Shown here: positions 6,486 to 15,578 of the stretch, in pieces | Numbering within the stretch: the stretch's first letter is position 1 | Layout of the letters: every line of letters begins with the position of its first letter | Assembly (NCBI RefSeq): GCF_000717025.1 | Contig: NZ_JNXG01000020.1 | Location: forward strand, 62,001 to 126,000 | Source: Streptomyces atroolivaceus | GTDB taxonomy: Bacteria > Actinomycetota > Actinomycetes > Streptomycetales > Streptomycetaceae | Length of the DNA stretch: 64,000 nucleotides | Direction: 5' to 3' | Position numbers and translations under genes: made by a program | Notes under the pieces: generated by a model | Told to the model about the DNA's origin: nothing | Seen by the model: the letters and a program-made list of their open reading frames with translations, nothing else | The model's database searches: none

Positions 6486-9395
6486 ATGACAGAGACGGCG
6501 AGCGGCCCGGCACGGGGTTCCCGCACCAAGGGAGCCAAGTCGACTGCGACCAAGCAGGGCCTGCGCATCGAGCGCATCCACACGAACCCCGGCGTGCACC
6601 CGTACGACGAGGTCGCCTGGGAGCGCCGTGACGTCGTCATGACCAACTGGCGCGACGGCTCGATCAACTTCGAGCAGCGTGGCGTCGAGTTCCCCGACTT
6701 CTGGTCGGTGAACGCGGTCAACATCGTCACCAGCAAGTACTTCCGGGGCGCTGTCGGTACGCCGCAGCGTGAGACCGGTCTGCGACAGCTGATCGACCGG
6801 ATCGTGAAGACGTACCGGAAGGCCGGCGAGGACTACAACTACTTCGCTTCCCCCGCCGACGCCGAGATCTTCGAGCACGAACTGGCGTACGCACTTCTGC
6901 ACCAGATCTTCAGCTTCAACTCGCCGGTCTGGTTCAACGTCGGAACGCCCCAGCCGCAGCAGGTCTCGGCCTGCTTCATCCTGGCCGTCGACGACTCCAT
7001 GGAGTCGATCCTCGACTGGTACAAGGAAGAGGGCATGATCTTCAAGGGCGGCTCCGGCGCCGGCCTGAACCTGTCCCGCATCCGCTCCTCCAAGGAACTG
7101 CTCTCCTCCGGCGGCAACGCCTCCGGCCCGGTCTCCTTCATGCGGGGTGCCGACGCCTCCGCAGGAACGATCAAGTCGGGCGGCGCCACCCGCCGCGCGG
7201 CCAAGATGGTCATCCTCGACGTCGACCACCCCGACATCGAGAACTTCATCGAGACCAAGGTGAAGGAGGAGGAGAAGATCCGCGCCCTGCGCGACGCGGG
7301 CTTCGACATGGACCTGGGCGGCGACGACATCACGTCCGTCCAGTACCAGAACGCCAACAACTCGGTCCGCGTGAACGACGAGTTCATGAAGGCCGTCGAG
7401 TCGGGCGGCAAGTTCGGCCTGCGTGCCCGCATGACCGGTGACGTCATCGAAGAGGTCGAGGCCAAGTCCCTCTTCCGCAAGATGGCGGAGGCCGCGTGGG
7501 CCTGTGCCGACCCCGGCATCCAGTACGACGACACCATCAACCACTGGCACACCTGCCCGGAGTCCGGCCGCATCAACGGCTCGAACCCCTGCAGCGAGTA
7601 CATGCACCTGGACAACACCTCGTGCAACCTGGCCTCGCTGAACCTGATGAAGTTCCTCAAGGACGACGGCGAGGGCCACCAGTCCTTCCAGGCCGAGCGC
7701 TTCGCCAAGGTCGTCGAGCTGGTCATCACCGCGATGGACATCTCGATCTGCTTCGCGGACTTCCCGACCCAGAAGATCGGCGACAACACCCGCGCCTACC
7801 GCCAGCTGGGCATCGGCTACGCCAACCTCGGCGCCCTGCTGATGGCCACCGGGCACGCGTACGACAGCGACGGCGGCCGTGCGCTCGCCGGCGCCATCAC
7901 CTCGCTGATGACCGGTACGTCCTACCGCCGCTCCGCAGAGCTCGCCGCGGTCGTCGGCCCGTACGACGGCTACGCCCGCAACGCGGAGCCGCACCAGCGC
8001 GTCATGAAGCAGCACTCGGACGCCAACGCAGTGGCCGTCCACGTCGACGACCTCGACTCGCCGGTCTGGGCCGCCGCCACGGAGGCCTGGCAGGACGTGC
8101 TGCGCCTCGGCGCGAAGAACGGCTTCCGTAACGCCCAGGCCTCGGTCATCGCACCGACCGGCACCATCGGTCTCGCGATGTCCTGCGACACCACCGGCCT
8201 CGAGCCCGACCTCGCACTGGTCAAGTTCAAGAAGCTCGTCGGCGGCGGCTCCATGCAGATCGTCAACGGCACGGTTCCGCAGGCCCTGCGCCGTCTCGGC
8301 TACCAGCCGGAGCAGATCGAGGCGATCGTCGCCCACATCGCCGAGAACGGCAATGTGATCGACGCCCCGGCGCTCAAGACCGAGCACTACGAGGTCTTCG
8401 ACTGCGCCATGGGTGAGCGTTCCATCTCGGCCATGGGCCACGTCCGGATGATGGCGGCCATCCAGCCGTGGATCTCCGGTGCGCTGTCCAAGACGGTGAA
8501 CCTGCCGGAGACGGCCACCGTCGAGGACGTCGAGGAGGTCTACTTCGAGGCGTGGAAGATGGGCGTCAAGGCGCTCGCGATCTACCGCGACAACTGCAAG
8601 GTCGGCCAGCCCCTCTCCACCAAGAAGTGGGAGGAGAAGAAGGACGAGGTGACCGCGAAGACCGAGGACACCATCCGTGCCGCGGTCGAGAAGGTCGTCG
8701 AGTACCGCCCGGTCCGCAAGCGCCTGCCCAAGGGCCGTCCCGGCATCACCACCTCCTTCACGGTGGGCGGCGCCGAGGGCTACATGACCGCCAACTCCTA
8801 CCCGGACGACGGTCTCGGTGAGGTCTTCCTGAAGATGTCCAAGCAGGGCTCCACCCTCGCGGGCATGATGGACGCCTTCTCGATCGCGGTCTCGGTCGGT
8901 CTGCAGTACGGCGTGCCCCTGGAGACCTACGTCTCCAAGTTCACCAACATGCGCTTCGAGCCGGCCGGTATGACGGACGACCCGGACGTGCGGATGGCGC
9001 AGTCGATCGTCGACTACATCTTCCGCCGCCTGGCGCTCGACTTTCTGCCGTTCGAAACGCGTTCCGCGCTCGGCATCCACTCGGCCGAGGAGCGTCAGCG
9101 CCACCTGGACACCGGTTCGTACGAGCCCGCCTTCGGGGACGAAGAGCTCGATGCCGAGAGCCTGGCGCAGTCCGCTCCTGTGCAGACCCAGCCGCTGAAG
9201 GCGGTCGCCTCGCCCGAGGAGAGCGCTGCCGAGAAGCCGGCGCCCAAGACGGCGCACACCTCGGCCGAGCTGGTCGAGATGCAGCTCGGCATCAGCGCGG
9301 ACGCGCCGCTGTGCTTCTCGTGCGGCACGAAGATGCAGCGCGCCGGGTCCTGCTACATCTGCGAGGGCTGCGGCTCGACCAGCGGCTGCAGCTGA
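6486..9395 (+). CDS. nrdJ: Adenosylcobalamin-dependent (class II) ribonucleotide reductase
   Basis: A 969-residue enzyme that reduces ribonucleotides to deoxyribonucleotides using vitamin B12 coenzyme, with or without oxygen. It carries the NPCSE catalytic block (Cys369, Glu371), the radical-barrel segments and a C-terminal cysteine-rich tail with CFSCGTKM and CYICEGCG pairs that re-reduce the active site and may bind zinc. The start is the ATG at 6486, preceded by GGGAGG. Streptomyces usually also has a class Ia enzyme elsewhere. No cobalamin riboswitch is visible here; control appears to be by NrdR. A strong hairpin follows the stop. Confidence 0.96.
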   Translation: MTETASGPARGSRTKGAKSTATKQGLRIERIHTNPGVHPYDEVAWERRDVVMTNWRDGSINFEQRGVEFPDFWSVNAVNIVTSKYFRGAVGTPQRETGLRQLIDRIVKTYRKAGEDYNYFASPADAEIFEHELAYALLHQIFSFNSPVWFNVGTPQPQQVSACFILAVDDSMESILDWYKEEGMIFKGGSGAGLNLSRIRSSKELLSSGGNASGPVSFMRGADASAGTIKSGGATRRAAKMVILDVDHPDIENFIETKVKEEEKIRALRDAGFDMDLGGDDITSVQYQNANNSVRVNDEFMKAVESGGKFGLRARMTGDVIEEVEAKSLFRKMAEAAWACADPGIQYDDTINHWHTCPESGRINGSNPCSEYMHLDNTSCNLASLNLMKFLKDDGEGHQSFQAERFAKVVELVITAMDISICFADFPTQKIGDNTRAYRQLGIGYANLGALLMATGHAYDSDGGRALAGAITSLMTGTSYRRSAELAAVVGPYDGYARNAEPHQRVMKQHSDANAVAVHVDDLDSPVWAAATEAWQDVLRLGAKNGFRNAQASVIAPTGTIGLAMSCDTTGLEPDLALVKFKKLVGGGSMQIVNGTVPQALRRLGYQPEQIEAIVAHIAENGNVIDAPALKTEHYEVFDCAMGERSISAMGHVRMMAAIQPWISGALSKTVNLPETATVEDVEEVYFEAWKMGVKALAIYRDNCKVGQPLSTKKWEEKKDEVTAKTEDTIRAAVEKVVEYRPVRKRLPKGRPGITTSFTVGGAEGYMTANSYPDDGLGEVFLKMSKQGSTLAGMMDAFSIAVSVGLQYGVPLETYVSKFTNMRFEPAGMTDDPDVRMAQSIVDYIFRRLALDFLPFETRSALGIHSAEERQRHLDTGSYEPAFGDEELDAESLAQSAPVQTQPLKAVASPEESAAEKPAPKTAHTSAELVEMQLGISADAPLCFSCGTKMQRAGSCYICEGCGSTSGCS

Positions 9396-9462
9396 TACCG
9401 GGCGGAATCGCGTTGGACGCGAGATCCGACGTAACCCGCGCACGTAGCTGACCAGCAGCTCA

Positions 9463-9495
9463 CGAAGGGGGCCGGCCGATGGCCGGTCCCCTTCG
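9463..9495 (+). terminator. Terminator after nrdJ
   Basis: A 15-bp stem with one G-U pair (CGAAGGGGGCCGGCC / GGCCGGTCCCCTTCG) closes on a 3-base loop, 67 bases after the nrdJ stop. Confidence 0.8.
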
Positions 9496-9934
9496 GCGTG
9501 CGCCGGCGCTGCCGGGGAACGGACGCTCTCTTCGGTCTTCGGCCTTCGGGTCTCGGGATCCGTCGTGCGCGCGGCGGTGGCGGGCCGGGTCGAGGGGCGC
9601 AGCAAGGAGGCGGCAAGATCGGCACCGTCGGCCAGCATGTCCCGCCGGTCTGCGCGTGAAGTGCGCGGATGTCCGTCCGGTCTCCGCGAGCCCAGCCGCC
9701 ACGGGGTGCTCGACGGGTCACTGTCCGCAGTCGGCCAGAAACCGGCCATCACTTCCTAGGTGATCCGTCCGTCGAGGAAGGTGCTCACCGTGTCGTCCGC
9801 CCACTGAGAGGACGGTGGACTTCCTCGGCCACGAGGGCCGGCCGAGCCCCCGCCCGGCCCCTCGGAGAACCGTCGGGAGACACCGACGTCATCAGGACGA
9901 TCTTTGTCGTGCGGCAGGGCCCCCGCCCTGCCGT
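9496..9934. other. Gap without a convincing gene
   Basis: No open frame in this 440-base stretch looks like a conserved protein. The only hint is on the minus strand at about 9756-9815, where the last residues read like a hydrolase tail (WADDTVSTFLDGRIT then stop). Upstream of it the frame turns into GC-rich low-complexity sequence. It may be the remnant of a lost gene; support is weak. Confidence 0.3.
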
Positions 9935-10468
9935 TCACCGGTCCGAGCGGCTTCCCATCACCGTGGCGAACGAATCGGGATCGCCGTCGAATCCGCGGAC
10001 GGTTCCCCGGAAGCCCCAGGCCCCCGAGGAGTCCCGGACGAACTCCGCGACCACCGCTGCGGTGGCGGCGGCCACCGTCGAGAAGTCGTCCTCCGCGAGA
10101 TTCGTGTAGCCCTCCCGGATCTGCACGGCCGTGTGCTCTATCTGGCCGAAGGTCTTGTGGCCGTCGCGCTGCTGGATGGCCACGCCGACGACGACCCTGG
10201 CGTAGGCGTCGGACAGGCGGTCCAGTTCCAGTGTCATGACCTCGTCGAAACCGAAACCCTGCCCCGTCCTGCTGTCCCGGTTCAGCGTGATCGTTCCGTC
10301 GGGTGACCTGCTGTCGAAGTGCACGAGATAGGCGGGACTGCCGTAGGGTGCGTCAGTCCCGTACGTGGCCGCGATGATGTCCAGGTCGTTGGCGGGCTCC
10401 CCGGCGGTGCTGGGGTCCCACTTGACTCTCACTTCGACCTTCTCGATGTCCTTGTTGGGAGTGCTCAT
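9935..10468 (-). CDS. TerD-family protein
   Basis: A 177-residue TerD-domain protein. This calcium-binding beta-sandwich family is linked to tellurite resistance, stress and development in Streptomyces. The conserved ANDLDIIAATYG, HFDSRSPDGTITLNRDSRTG and DEVMTLELDRL segments are present, including acidic residues of the type that bind calcium. I chose the ATG at 10468 because GAGGAGG lies upstream; an earlier in-frame start lacks a ribosome site. It stands alone, divergent from the next gene and away from other ter genes, so its exact role is unknown. Confidence 0.85.
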   Translation of the reverse strand: MSTPNKDIEKVEVRVKWDPSTAGEPANDLDIIAATYGTDAPYGSPAYLVHFDSRSPDGTITLNRDSRTGQGFGFDEVMTLELDRLSDAYARVVVGVAIQQRDGHKTFGQIEHTAVQIREGYTNLAEDDFSTVAAATAAVVAEFVRDSSGAWGFRGTVRGFDGDPDSFATVMGSRSDR

Positions 10469-10660
10469 CGGACGTGCCTCCTCGCTGCTGGACCCACGGA
10501 CCTCTTCCATCCCCAGATCATGTCCGTAACTGTCCGTGGATCCAACCGCGTTGGATCAGGACGGCGTATTCGGGCCAAACGCACTGCCGCACCGCGCGGT
10601 CCTGCGGGGCCGTACGGTAACGGCCCGCCCGGAGCGTGACCCGCGCCACGCCGGGCGCCG

Positions 10661-10666
10661 TACGAT
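10661..10666 (+). promoter_or_regulatory. -10 box TACGAT of a leaderless transcript
   Basis: TACGAT is followed by six bases and then the GTG at 10673, with no Shine-Dalgarno sequence. Transcription would start at or next to the start codon. Confidence 0.55.
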
Positions 10667-10672
10667 GGCGCG

Positions 10673-11278
10673 GTGCTGGTCAAGTGGATTCGCTGCACCG
10701 TGGTGGACCGCCGCGGTTTCGAGCGGGAGCAGCGGAAGTGGGCGGGGCTGCTCGATGAGCCGGGATTCCGCGGGCAGAGCGGCGGGTGGAGCCGAGGGCA
10801 GCCCGACGTCGCCCATGTCTTCGCGTTCTGGGAGAACAGGGTCTTCTACGACTCCTTCATGGCTCGCGGGCACGACCGGCCGGCCGCCGCCCAGTCGGGC
10901 ACGTACAAGGACATGAAGGTCGGACTCTTCGACTACCGCTTCGACGTGAAGACCGGTTTTGAGCCGGATTTCGCCGACGCGGACGTGGTCAGGGTCGCGC
11001 ACAGCCGGGTGTACGAGGATCGCGTCGAACACTTCGCCCTCATGCAGCGAAGGGTGTGGAACCCGGCCATGGCGGGTTCCCCTGGCATGCTGCGCGGGGT
11101 CTTCGCCGAAGCCCCGGGACACGAGTTCCTCGTGCTGTCGATGTGGCAGTCGAGCGCCGAACGCGGCAAGTACCGGCCCGAGGGCGTCGCCCGGCTGGCG
11201 GCGCGGGCCGAGACCGAGAGGGACGTCGAATCGCTGGCGGGGGACGTGGTGCAGCTCGAACCGTCGTGGACGGTCTGA
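10673..11278 (+). CDS. YdbC-like (DUF4937) family protein
   Basis: A 201-residue soluble protein that looks like two related halves, each with a dimeric ferredoxin-like (antibiotic monooxygenase-like) pattern: MLVKWIRCTVVDRRGFEREQRKW at the front and VRVAHSRVYEDRVEHFALMQRRVWNP in the second half, each followed by a strand naming an aromatic-rich motif (VFAFWENRVFYDSFM; FLVLSMWQSSAERGKY). The family is conserved in Streptomyces but has no proven function. No signal peptide or membrane segment is seen. The GTG start is leaderless. It probably stands alone; the following gene has its own -10 box. Confidence 0.65.
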   Translation: MLVKWIRCTVVDRRGFEREQRKWAGLLDEPGFRGQSGGWSRGQPDVAHVFAFWENRVFYDSFMARGHDRPAAAQSGTYKDMKVGLFDYRFDVKTGFEPDFADADVVRVAHSRVYEDRVEHFALMQRRVWNPAMAGSPGMLRGVFAEAPGHEFLVLSMWQSSAERGKYRPEGVARLAARAETERDVESLAGDVVQLEPSWTV

Positions 11279-11381
11279 TCCACACCCCCCGTTTCCTCCG
11301 GATCCATACCCGCCGGCCGTTTCCTTGGTCACATACGCCCGATGGAGCCCGCACAATTGCTCGATCGCGCCGGACGGCATC

Positions 11382-11387
11382 TAGGGT
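11382..11387 (+). promoter_or_regulatory. -10 box TAGGGT of a leaderless transcript
   Basis: TAGGGT plus six bases leads straight to the ATG at 11394 and no ribosome site is present. Confidence 0.6.
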
Positions 11388-11393
11388 CGGTAC

Positions 11394-12053
11394 ATGGCAC
11401 GACCGCAGCGCATCGTTCTCGTCCGGCACGGTGAGTCCGAGGGCAATGCCGACGACACGGTCTACGAACGTGAGCCCGACCACGCGCTCAGGCTCACGGC
11501 GAAGGGCCTGCGTCAGGCTGAAGCCACGGGCTCCCGGCTCCGTGAGACGTTCGGTGACGAACGAGTCAGCGTCTACATCTCGCCCTACCGGCGCACCCAC
11601 GAGACGTTCAGGGCGTTCGGCCTCGCACCGGAACGTGTGCGTGTCAGGGAGGAACCCCGACTGCGCGAGCAGGACTGGGGCAACTGGCAGGACCGTGACG
11701 ACGTCAGGCTGCAGAAGGCCTACCGGGACGCGTACGGACACTTCTTCTACCGCTTCGCGCAGGGCGAGTCCGGGGCCGATGTGTACGACCGCGTCGACGC
11801 GTTCCTGGAGAGCCTCCACCGCAGTTTCGAGGCCCCCGACCATCCGCCGAACGTCCTGCTGGTGACTCATGGGCTGACCATGCGGCTCTTCTGCATGCGC
11901 TGGTTCCACTGGTCGGTCGCGGAGTTCGAGTCGCTGTCCAATCCTGGAAACGGCGAGTCCAGAACGCTGCTGCTCGGTGAGAACGGCCGTTATACGCTCG
12001 ACCGGCCCTTCCAGCAGTGGCGGACCCCTGAGCCGTACGGCATCACCGGATAG
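11394..12053 (+). CDS. Histidine phosphatase (phosphoglycerate mutase-like) family protein
   Basis: A 219-residue member of the histidine phosphatase superfamily. The catalytic RHGES is at 11-15 with His12 as the phospho-acceptor. SPYRR supplies the phosphate-pocket arginines and VTHG provides the second histidine (His159). The lid region with REQDWGNWQ is typical of broad phosphatases rather than glycolytic mutases. The substrate cannot be told. It is followed after 12 bases by an ADP-ribosylglycohydrolase-like gene, so the two may be coexpressed. A TAGAGT box overlapping this gene's stop may also drive the second gene alone. Confidence 0.85.
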   Translation: MARPQRIVLVRHGESEGNADDTVYEREPDHALRLTAKGLRQAEATGSRLRETFGDERVSVYISPYRRTHETFRAFGLAPERVRVREEPRLREQDWGNWQDRDDVRLQKAYRDAYGHFFYRFAQGESGADVYDRVDAFLESLHRSFEAPDHPPNVLLVTHGLTMRLFCMRWFHWSVAEFESLSNPGNGESRTLLLGENGRYTLDRPFQQWRTPEPYGITG

Positions 12054-12065
12054 AGTGGCAGAGCG

Positions 12066-12977
12066 ATGACCGCTGACTCTGCTACCGACCGCTTCGAGCG
12101 TGCTCTGGCCAGCCTGCGTGGACTGTCCGTGGGAGATGCCCTCGGTTCCCAGTTCTTCGTCCCGGCCAACTACCCCCTGCTCAAGAACCGGGAGCTGCCG
12201 CCCGATGGCTGGCAGTGGACCGACGACACCGAGATGGCCTGCTCCGTACTCGCCGTCCTGGCCGCCCACGAGCGCGTCGACCAGGACGCGCTCGCCCGGT
12301 CCTTCGCCCGGCACCACGACTTCGACCGGGGCTACGGGCCCGCGGTGAACCGGCTGCTCAGACTGGTGAGGGAAGGCGGCGACTGGCGGGAGCTGGCATC
12401 CGCCCTCTTCAAGGGCCAGGGTTCATGGGGGAACGGTTCGGCGATGCGCATCGCCCCCCTGGGTGCCTGGTACGCGCACGACCCGGAACAAGCCACCCAC
12501 CAGGCCGAGATCTCCTCGTACACCACCCATCAGCACCGTGAAGCCGTTGTGGGGGCCATGGCCGTCGCGGCGGCCGCCGCCCTCGTCGCCGCGCCGGGCG
12601 GGCTACCGACGCCGGAGGCACTGATCGACGGCGTCGTCGCCCTCGTCCCGCGCAGTGCGGTCGGCGCCGGGCTGCGCAGGGCGCGCGACATGCTGGACTA
12701 CCGGGACGCGGGGACCGTCGCGGCAGTGCTCGGCAACGGTCGCCGTACGAGTGCGCACGACACGGTGCCGTTCGCCCTCTGGTCGGCCGCCCGGAGCCTC
12801 GGTGACTTCGAGCAGGCCTTCTGGGTGACAGCGCAGGCGGGCGGGGATGTGGACACCACCTGTGCCATCGTCGGCGGAATCGTCGCCGCGGAGCCGGCCG
12901 GTGCTCCTCCGGCCGACTGGCTGGCCCTGACGGAGGAGCTGCCCGACTGGGTGCCCCGCGTCCCGGCGCGCCCCTGA
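12066..12977 (+). CDS. ADP-ribosylglycohydrolase-family protein
   Basis: A 303-residue all-helical hydrolase of the DraG/ARH3 family, which removes ADP-ribose from proteins, nucleic acids or small molecules using a two-metal centre. Metal-binding motifs are visible: SVGDALG (21-27), WTDDTEM (51-57), WGNGSAMR in the middle and AGGDVDTTCAIVGG near the C terminus. All key acidic residues are present. The TAGAGT at 12051-12056 lies 9 bases before the ATG and there is no clear ribosome site, so a leaderless message is possible besides readthrough from the phosphatase gene. The target is unknown. Confidence 0.88.
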   Translation: MTADSATDRFERALASLRGLSVGDALGSQFFVPANYPLLKNRELPPDGWQWTDDTEMACSVLAVLAAHERVDQDALARSFARHHDFDRGYGPAVNRLLRLVREGGDWRELASALFKGQGSWGNGSAMRIAPLGAWYAHDPEQATHQAEISSYTTHQHREAVVGAMAVAAAAALVAAPGGLPTPEALIDGVVALVPRSAVGAGLRRARDMLDYRDAGTVAAVLGNGRRTSAHDTVPFALWSAARSLGDFEQAFWVTAQAGGDVDTTCAIVGGIVAAEPAGAPPADWLALTEELPDWVPRVPARP

Positions 12978-13049
12978 CCGTCCGGCAGGCCGACTGGCCA
13001 GGTCCAGGTACCGACGCCTTCACTGTCACGGTCCTGCCACAGCGGAGGC

Positions 13050-13076
13050 CCCGACCGGTCGGACGGACCGGCCGGG
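13050..13076 (+). terminator. Hairpin after the ADP-ribosylglycohydrolase gene
   Basis: CCCGACCGGTC pairs with GACCGGCCGGG at 10 of 11 positions around a 5-base loop. Confidence 0.5.
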
Positions 13077-13193
13077 ACTTACTCTTTCGGCCACGCCGCC
13101 CTCATCGATCTTGGTGGGCGTGCGCCTAGAGACGCCGGGGCCGTCGTGCCGCGATGTGGCCGTGCGAGCGGACCTCGGTGGGGGAGGGGTCCC

Positions 13194-14978
13194 ATGTCCG
13201 ATCAGCCGTCCGATGCGTCCAGCCGTCCCGAGACGTCACCGGAGTCCGGCGACGCGGTGGAGTCCGCGTCAGGCAGCGCGCCCGAGCCGGGGAGCGGGGT
13301 GGCATCCGGCCGGTCCGGCCGCGCTGAGGCGCCGGCGAAGACGCCGGCACGGGCTTCCACCCGGTCGGTACCGCCTCAGAACGACGGCCCGGATGTGCCG
13401 AAGGTGCCCGCCTACCTCCAGAAGACGCCACGGCCGGACGTCTGGCTGCGCGGGGGGCAGCCGCCGCCCGGCGTGCTGTCCCGGCTTCGGCCTCCGCCCC
13501 CGCCCGCCATCGGGCCTGCGACACTCTGGTCGGCTTTCGCCACGGCCCTGCTCTCTGCGCTGCTGCTCGGCGACGGCGTCGGGCTCAACCTGCTGATCGT
13601 GGCCGTGCCCGCCGCGCTGGGAGCCTTCTTCGCCGCACGCTCGGCAGGGCGCAGACTGCGGCCCTGGACGGCCGTCTGGGCGGTGGGCGGCCTGGCGCTC
13701 CTGACGATCCCGGCGCTCCGGGAAGCGGGGTGGCCGGTCTTCCTCGCCGTCGTGTCGGCCCTCGCCCTGGGTTCGCTGGCCCTGCACGGAAGCCGCAGCT
13801 GGCCCGGTGTGCTGCTCGGTTCGCTGGGCTTGTTCCCTTCCGCGGCGGCCGGCGCGCGCTGGGGGTGGCACGGGGTGCGCGCCCGCGCCGACGATTCCCG
13901 GGGCCGGGTGCGCTCCGTCGCCCGCACCACTGCTGTGGCCGTCGTGCTGCTCGTCGTGTTCGGCGCGCTCTTCGCCTCCGCGGACGCGGCCTTCGCCGAA
14001 CTGCTGGGCAGCCTCACCCCCGACGTGTCGGTCGGGGACAGTCCCTGGCGCGTCTTCCTCTTCGCGCTCGGCCTCCTCGGAGCCCTCGCCGCCGCGCACA
14101 GTGCTGCGGCGCCGGTGCGCTGGGACGGCATCACCGTCAGGCCCGGCAAACCCAGGAGCAGGGGGGAGTGGGCGCTTCCGCTGATCGTGCTCAACCTCCT
14201 CTTCGCGGCCTTCGTCGTGCTCCAGCTGGTCGTCCTTCTGGGCGGGTACGACAAGGTGCTGGAAGAGACCGGTCTGCTGCCCGCCGAGTACGCCCGGCAG
14301 GGCTTCTGGCAGCTTCTCTGGGCCACAGTGCTGACCCTGGTCGTCATCGCGCTCGCCCTGCGCTGGGCCCCGCGGGGCGGACCGGGCGACCGGACCCTGG
14401 TCCGGAGTGTTCTCGGTGCCCTGTGTGTACTCACGCTCGTCGTCGTGGCCTCCGCCCTGCGCCGCATGGACCTCTACGTGGACGCCTTCGGTCTGACACG
14501 GCTCCGCATCTCGGTGGCCGCTGTGGAGCTCTGGCTCGGCGTGGTGCTGGTCCTCATCCTCGCGGCCGGGATCTTCGGCGCCAGGCTGCTGCCGCGCGCG
14601 GTCGCCGTGAGCGCGGCCGCGGGTGTGCTCGTCTTCGGGCTGGTCTCGCCCGACGGCCTGATCGCCGAACAGAACGTCCAGCGGTACGGCAGCGACAGAG
14701 CGATCGACATCGACTATCTCAAGGGGCTGTCCGCAGACGCCGTACCGGCCCTGAACACGCTGCCCGAACCGTTGAGGTCCTGTGCACTGGAAAATTTCCA
14801 GCGTGACCTCGCCGCCGCGGACGCCCCGTGGTATTCCACCAGCTGGGGCGAGGCCAGGGCCCAGGACATCCTCGAGAAGAACGCCGTGCAGAACCACGGG
14901 ACCGAGTGCTATGGCCTCGGCCAGGAGGCCGACGAGCGGGAGGGCTACGAGGAGGAGGACTCGTACGACCCGTACTGA
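13194..14978 (+). CDS. DUF4173-type integral membrane protein
   Basis: A 594-residue protein. The first about 90 residues are a disordered Pro/Ser/Glu-rich cytosolic segment. About ten hydrophobic helices follow. After the last helix comes an extracytoplasmic tail with the family pattern NVQRYGSDRAIDIDYLKGLSADAVPALNTL, ending in acidic residues. I chose the ATG at 13194 because GGGGGAGGGG lies just before it. In related genomes such genes often neighbour sensor kinases, but here it stands alone. No function is established. The final codons and the stop lie inside a 12-bp tandem repeat array. Confidence 0.75.
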   Translation: MSDQPSDASSRPETSPESGDAVESASGSAPEPGSGVASGRSGRAEAPAKTPARASTRSVPPQNDGPDVPKVPAYLQKTPRPDVWLRGGQPPPGVLSRLRPPPPPAIGPATLWSAFATALLSALLLGDGVGLNLLIVAVPAALGAFFAARSAGRRLRPWTAVWAVGGLALLTIPALREAGWPVFLAVVSALALGSLALHGSRSWPGVLLGSLGLFPSAAAGARWGWHGVRARADDSRGRVRSVARTTAVAVVLLVVFGALFASADAAFAELLGSLTPDVSVGDSPWRVFLFALGLLGALAAAHSAAAPVRWDGITVRPGKPRSRGEWALPLIVLNLLFAAFVVLQLVVLLGGYDKVLEETGLLPAEYARQGFWQLLWATVLTLVVIALALRWAPRGGPGDRTLVRSVLGALCVLTLVVVASALRRMDLYVDAFGLTRLRISVAAVELWLGVVLVLILAAGIFGARLLPRAVAVSAAAGVLVFGLVSPDGLIAEQNVQRYGSDRAIDIDYLKGLSADAVPALNTLPEPLRSCALENFQRDLAAADAPWYSTSWGEARAQDILEKNAVQNHGTECYGLGQEADEREGYEEEDSYDPY

Positions 14979-15042
14979 GACCGGTACTGAGACCGAGACC
15001 GGTACCGAGACCCGTACTGAGACCCGTGCCGAGACCCGTGGC
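14977..15042 (+). repeat. 12-bp tandem repeats starting at a stop codon
   Basis: Units of the form GAGACCSGTRCY follow one another, with one half-unit, right from the TGA of the DUF4173 gene; the last coding bases GACCCGTAC already fit the unit. Shifted by one frame, the array would encode a Thr-Glu-rich extension. Confidence 0.8.
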
Positions 15043-15578
15043 GGCCGTCGCTGAGCACCCCGGCCGACGCGACGGTCGGCCACCGCCGCCCCACGCCCGA
15101 GGGGAGTGCGCCCAGGGCAGCCGAACGCCCAGGTGTACCGGGGGAGTTCCGGGCCTACTCGCGCCGACGAGGCCGGGCGGCCGGCGTCTCCCTCCACGCC
15201 CTCCGTGTGCGGTCCGCCGCCGCCGGTCCGGGCTCCCGTGCGAAGCCGACCCGGGGCGCGGCGGGCGGGCCGGCTGGCGTCCGCGTCCGCGATGCGAGTT
15301 CACGGGAACGCCGGCGGAGGCGGTTCGGCGGAGGGGGCGCAGGCCCGATCGTGCTCGCGCGGTTGCCGCTCGGCGAAGGGAGCGGGGGTCCGGATCCGGC
15401 TCACGGGCCCCGGGCCGGTCTCACCCTTCGGCAGCCCTCGACGGCCCTCAACGGCCCTCAACGGCCCTCGACGTGCACCGGCCGAAGCCGCTCCGGACAT
15501 GGTCGGACACGGGCCGTACCGCTGGACGGTGCCCCGGGGTGTTCTTGCCGTGCCCGTCGGCGTAACCTGGCAGGCGCC
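15043..15578. other. Gap without a recognisable gene, with a 10-bp repeat
   Basis: Nothing in this 536-base stretch resembles a conserved protein on either strand. It contains a short tandem repeat (15434-15473) and a possible -10 box TAACCT at 15563-15568 for the next gene. Confidence 0.5.
15434..15473 (+). repeat. Four 10-bp tandem repeats
   Basis: Four exact-length units GCCCTCRACG (R is G, A, A, G). The 10-bp period equals about one helical turn. Confidence 0.85.

Noticed and set aside
6453-9752. A 1099-residue open frame on the minus strand opposite nrdJ
   Set aside because: It is the antisense of a highly conserved gene, reads as Arg/Gly/Asp/Leu-rich low complexity, and arises from GC-rich third positions.
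14977-15473. CRISPR-like repeats
   Set aside because: The repeats are 10-12 bp and directly tandem, with no unique spacers and no cas genes.
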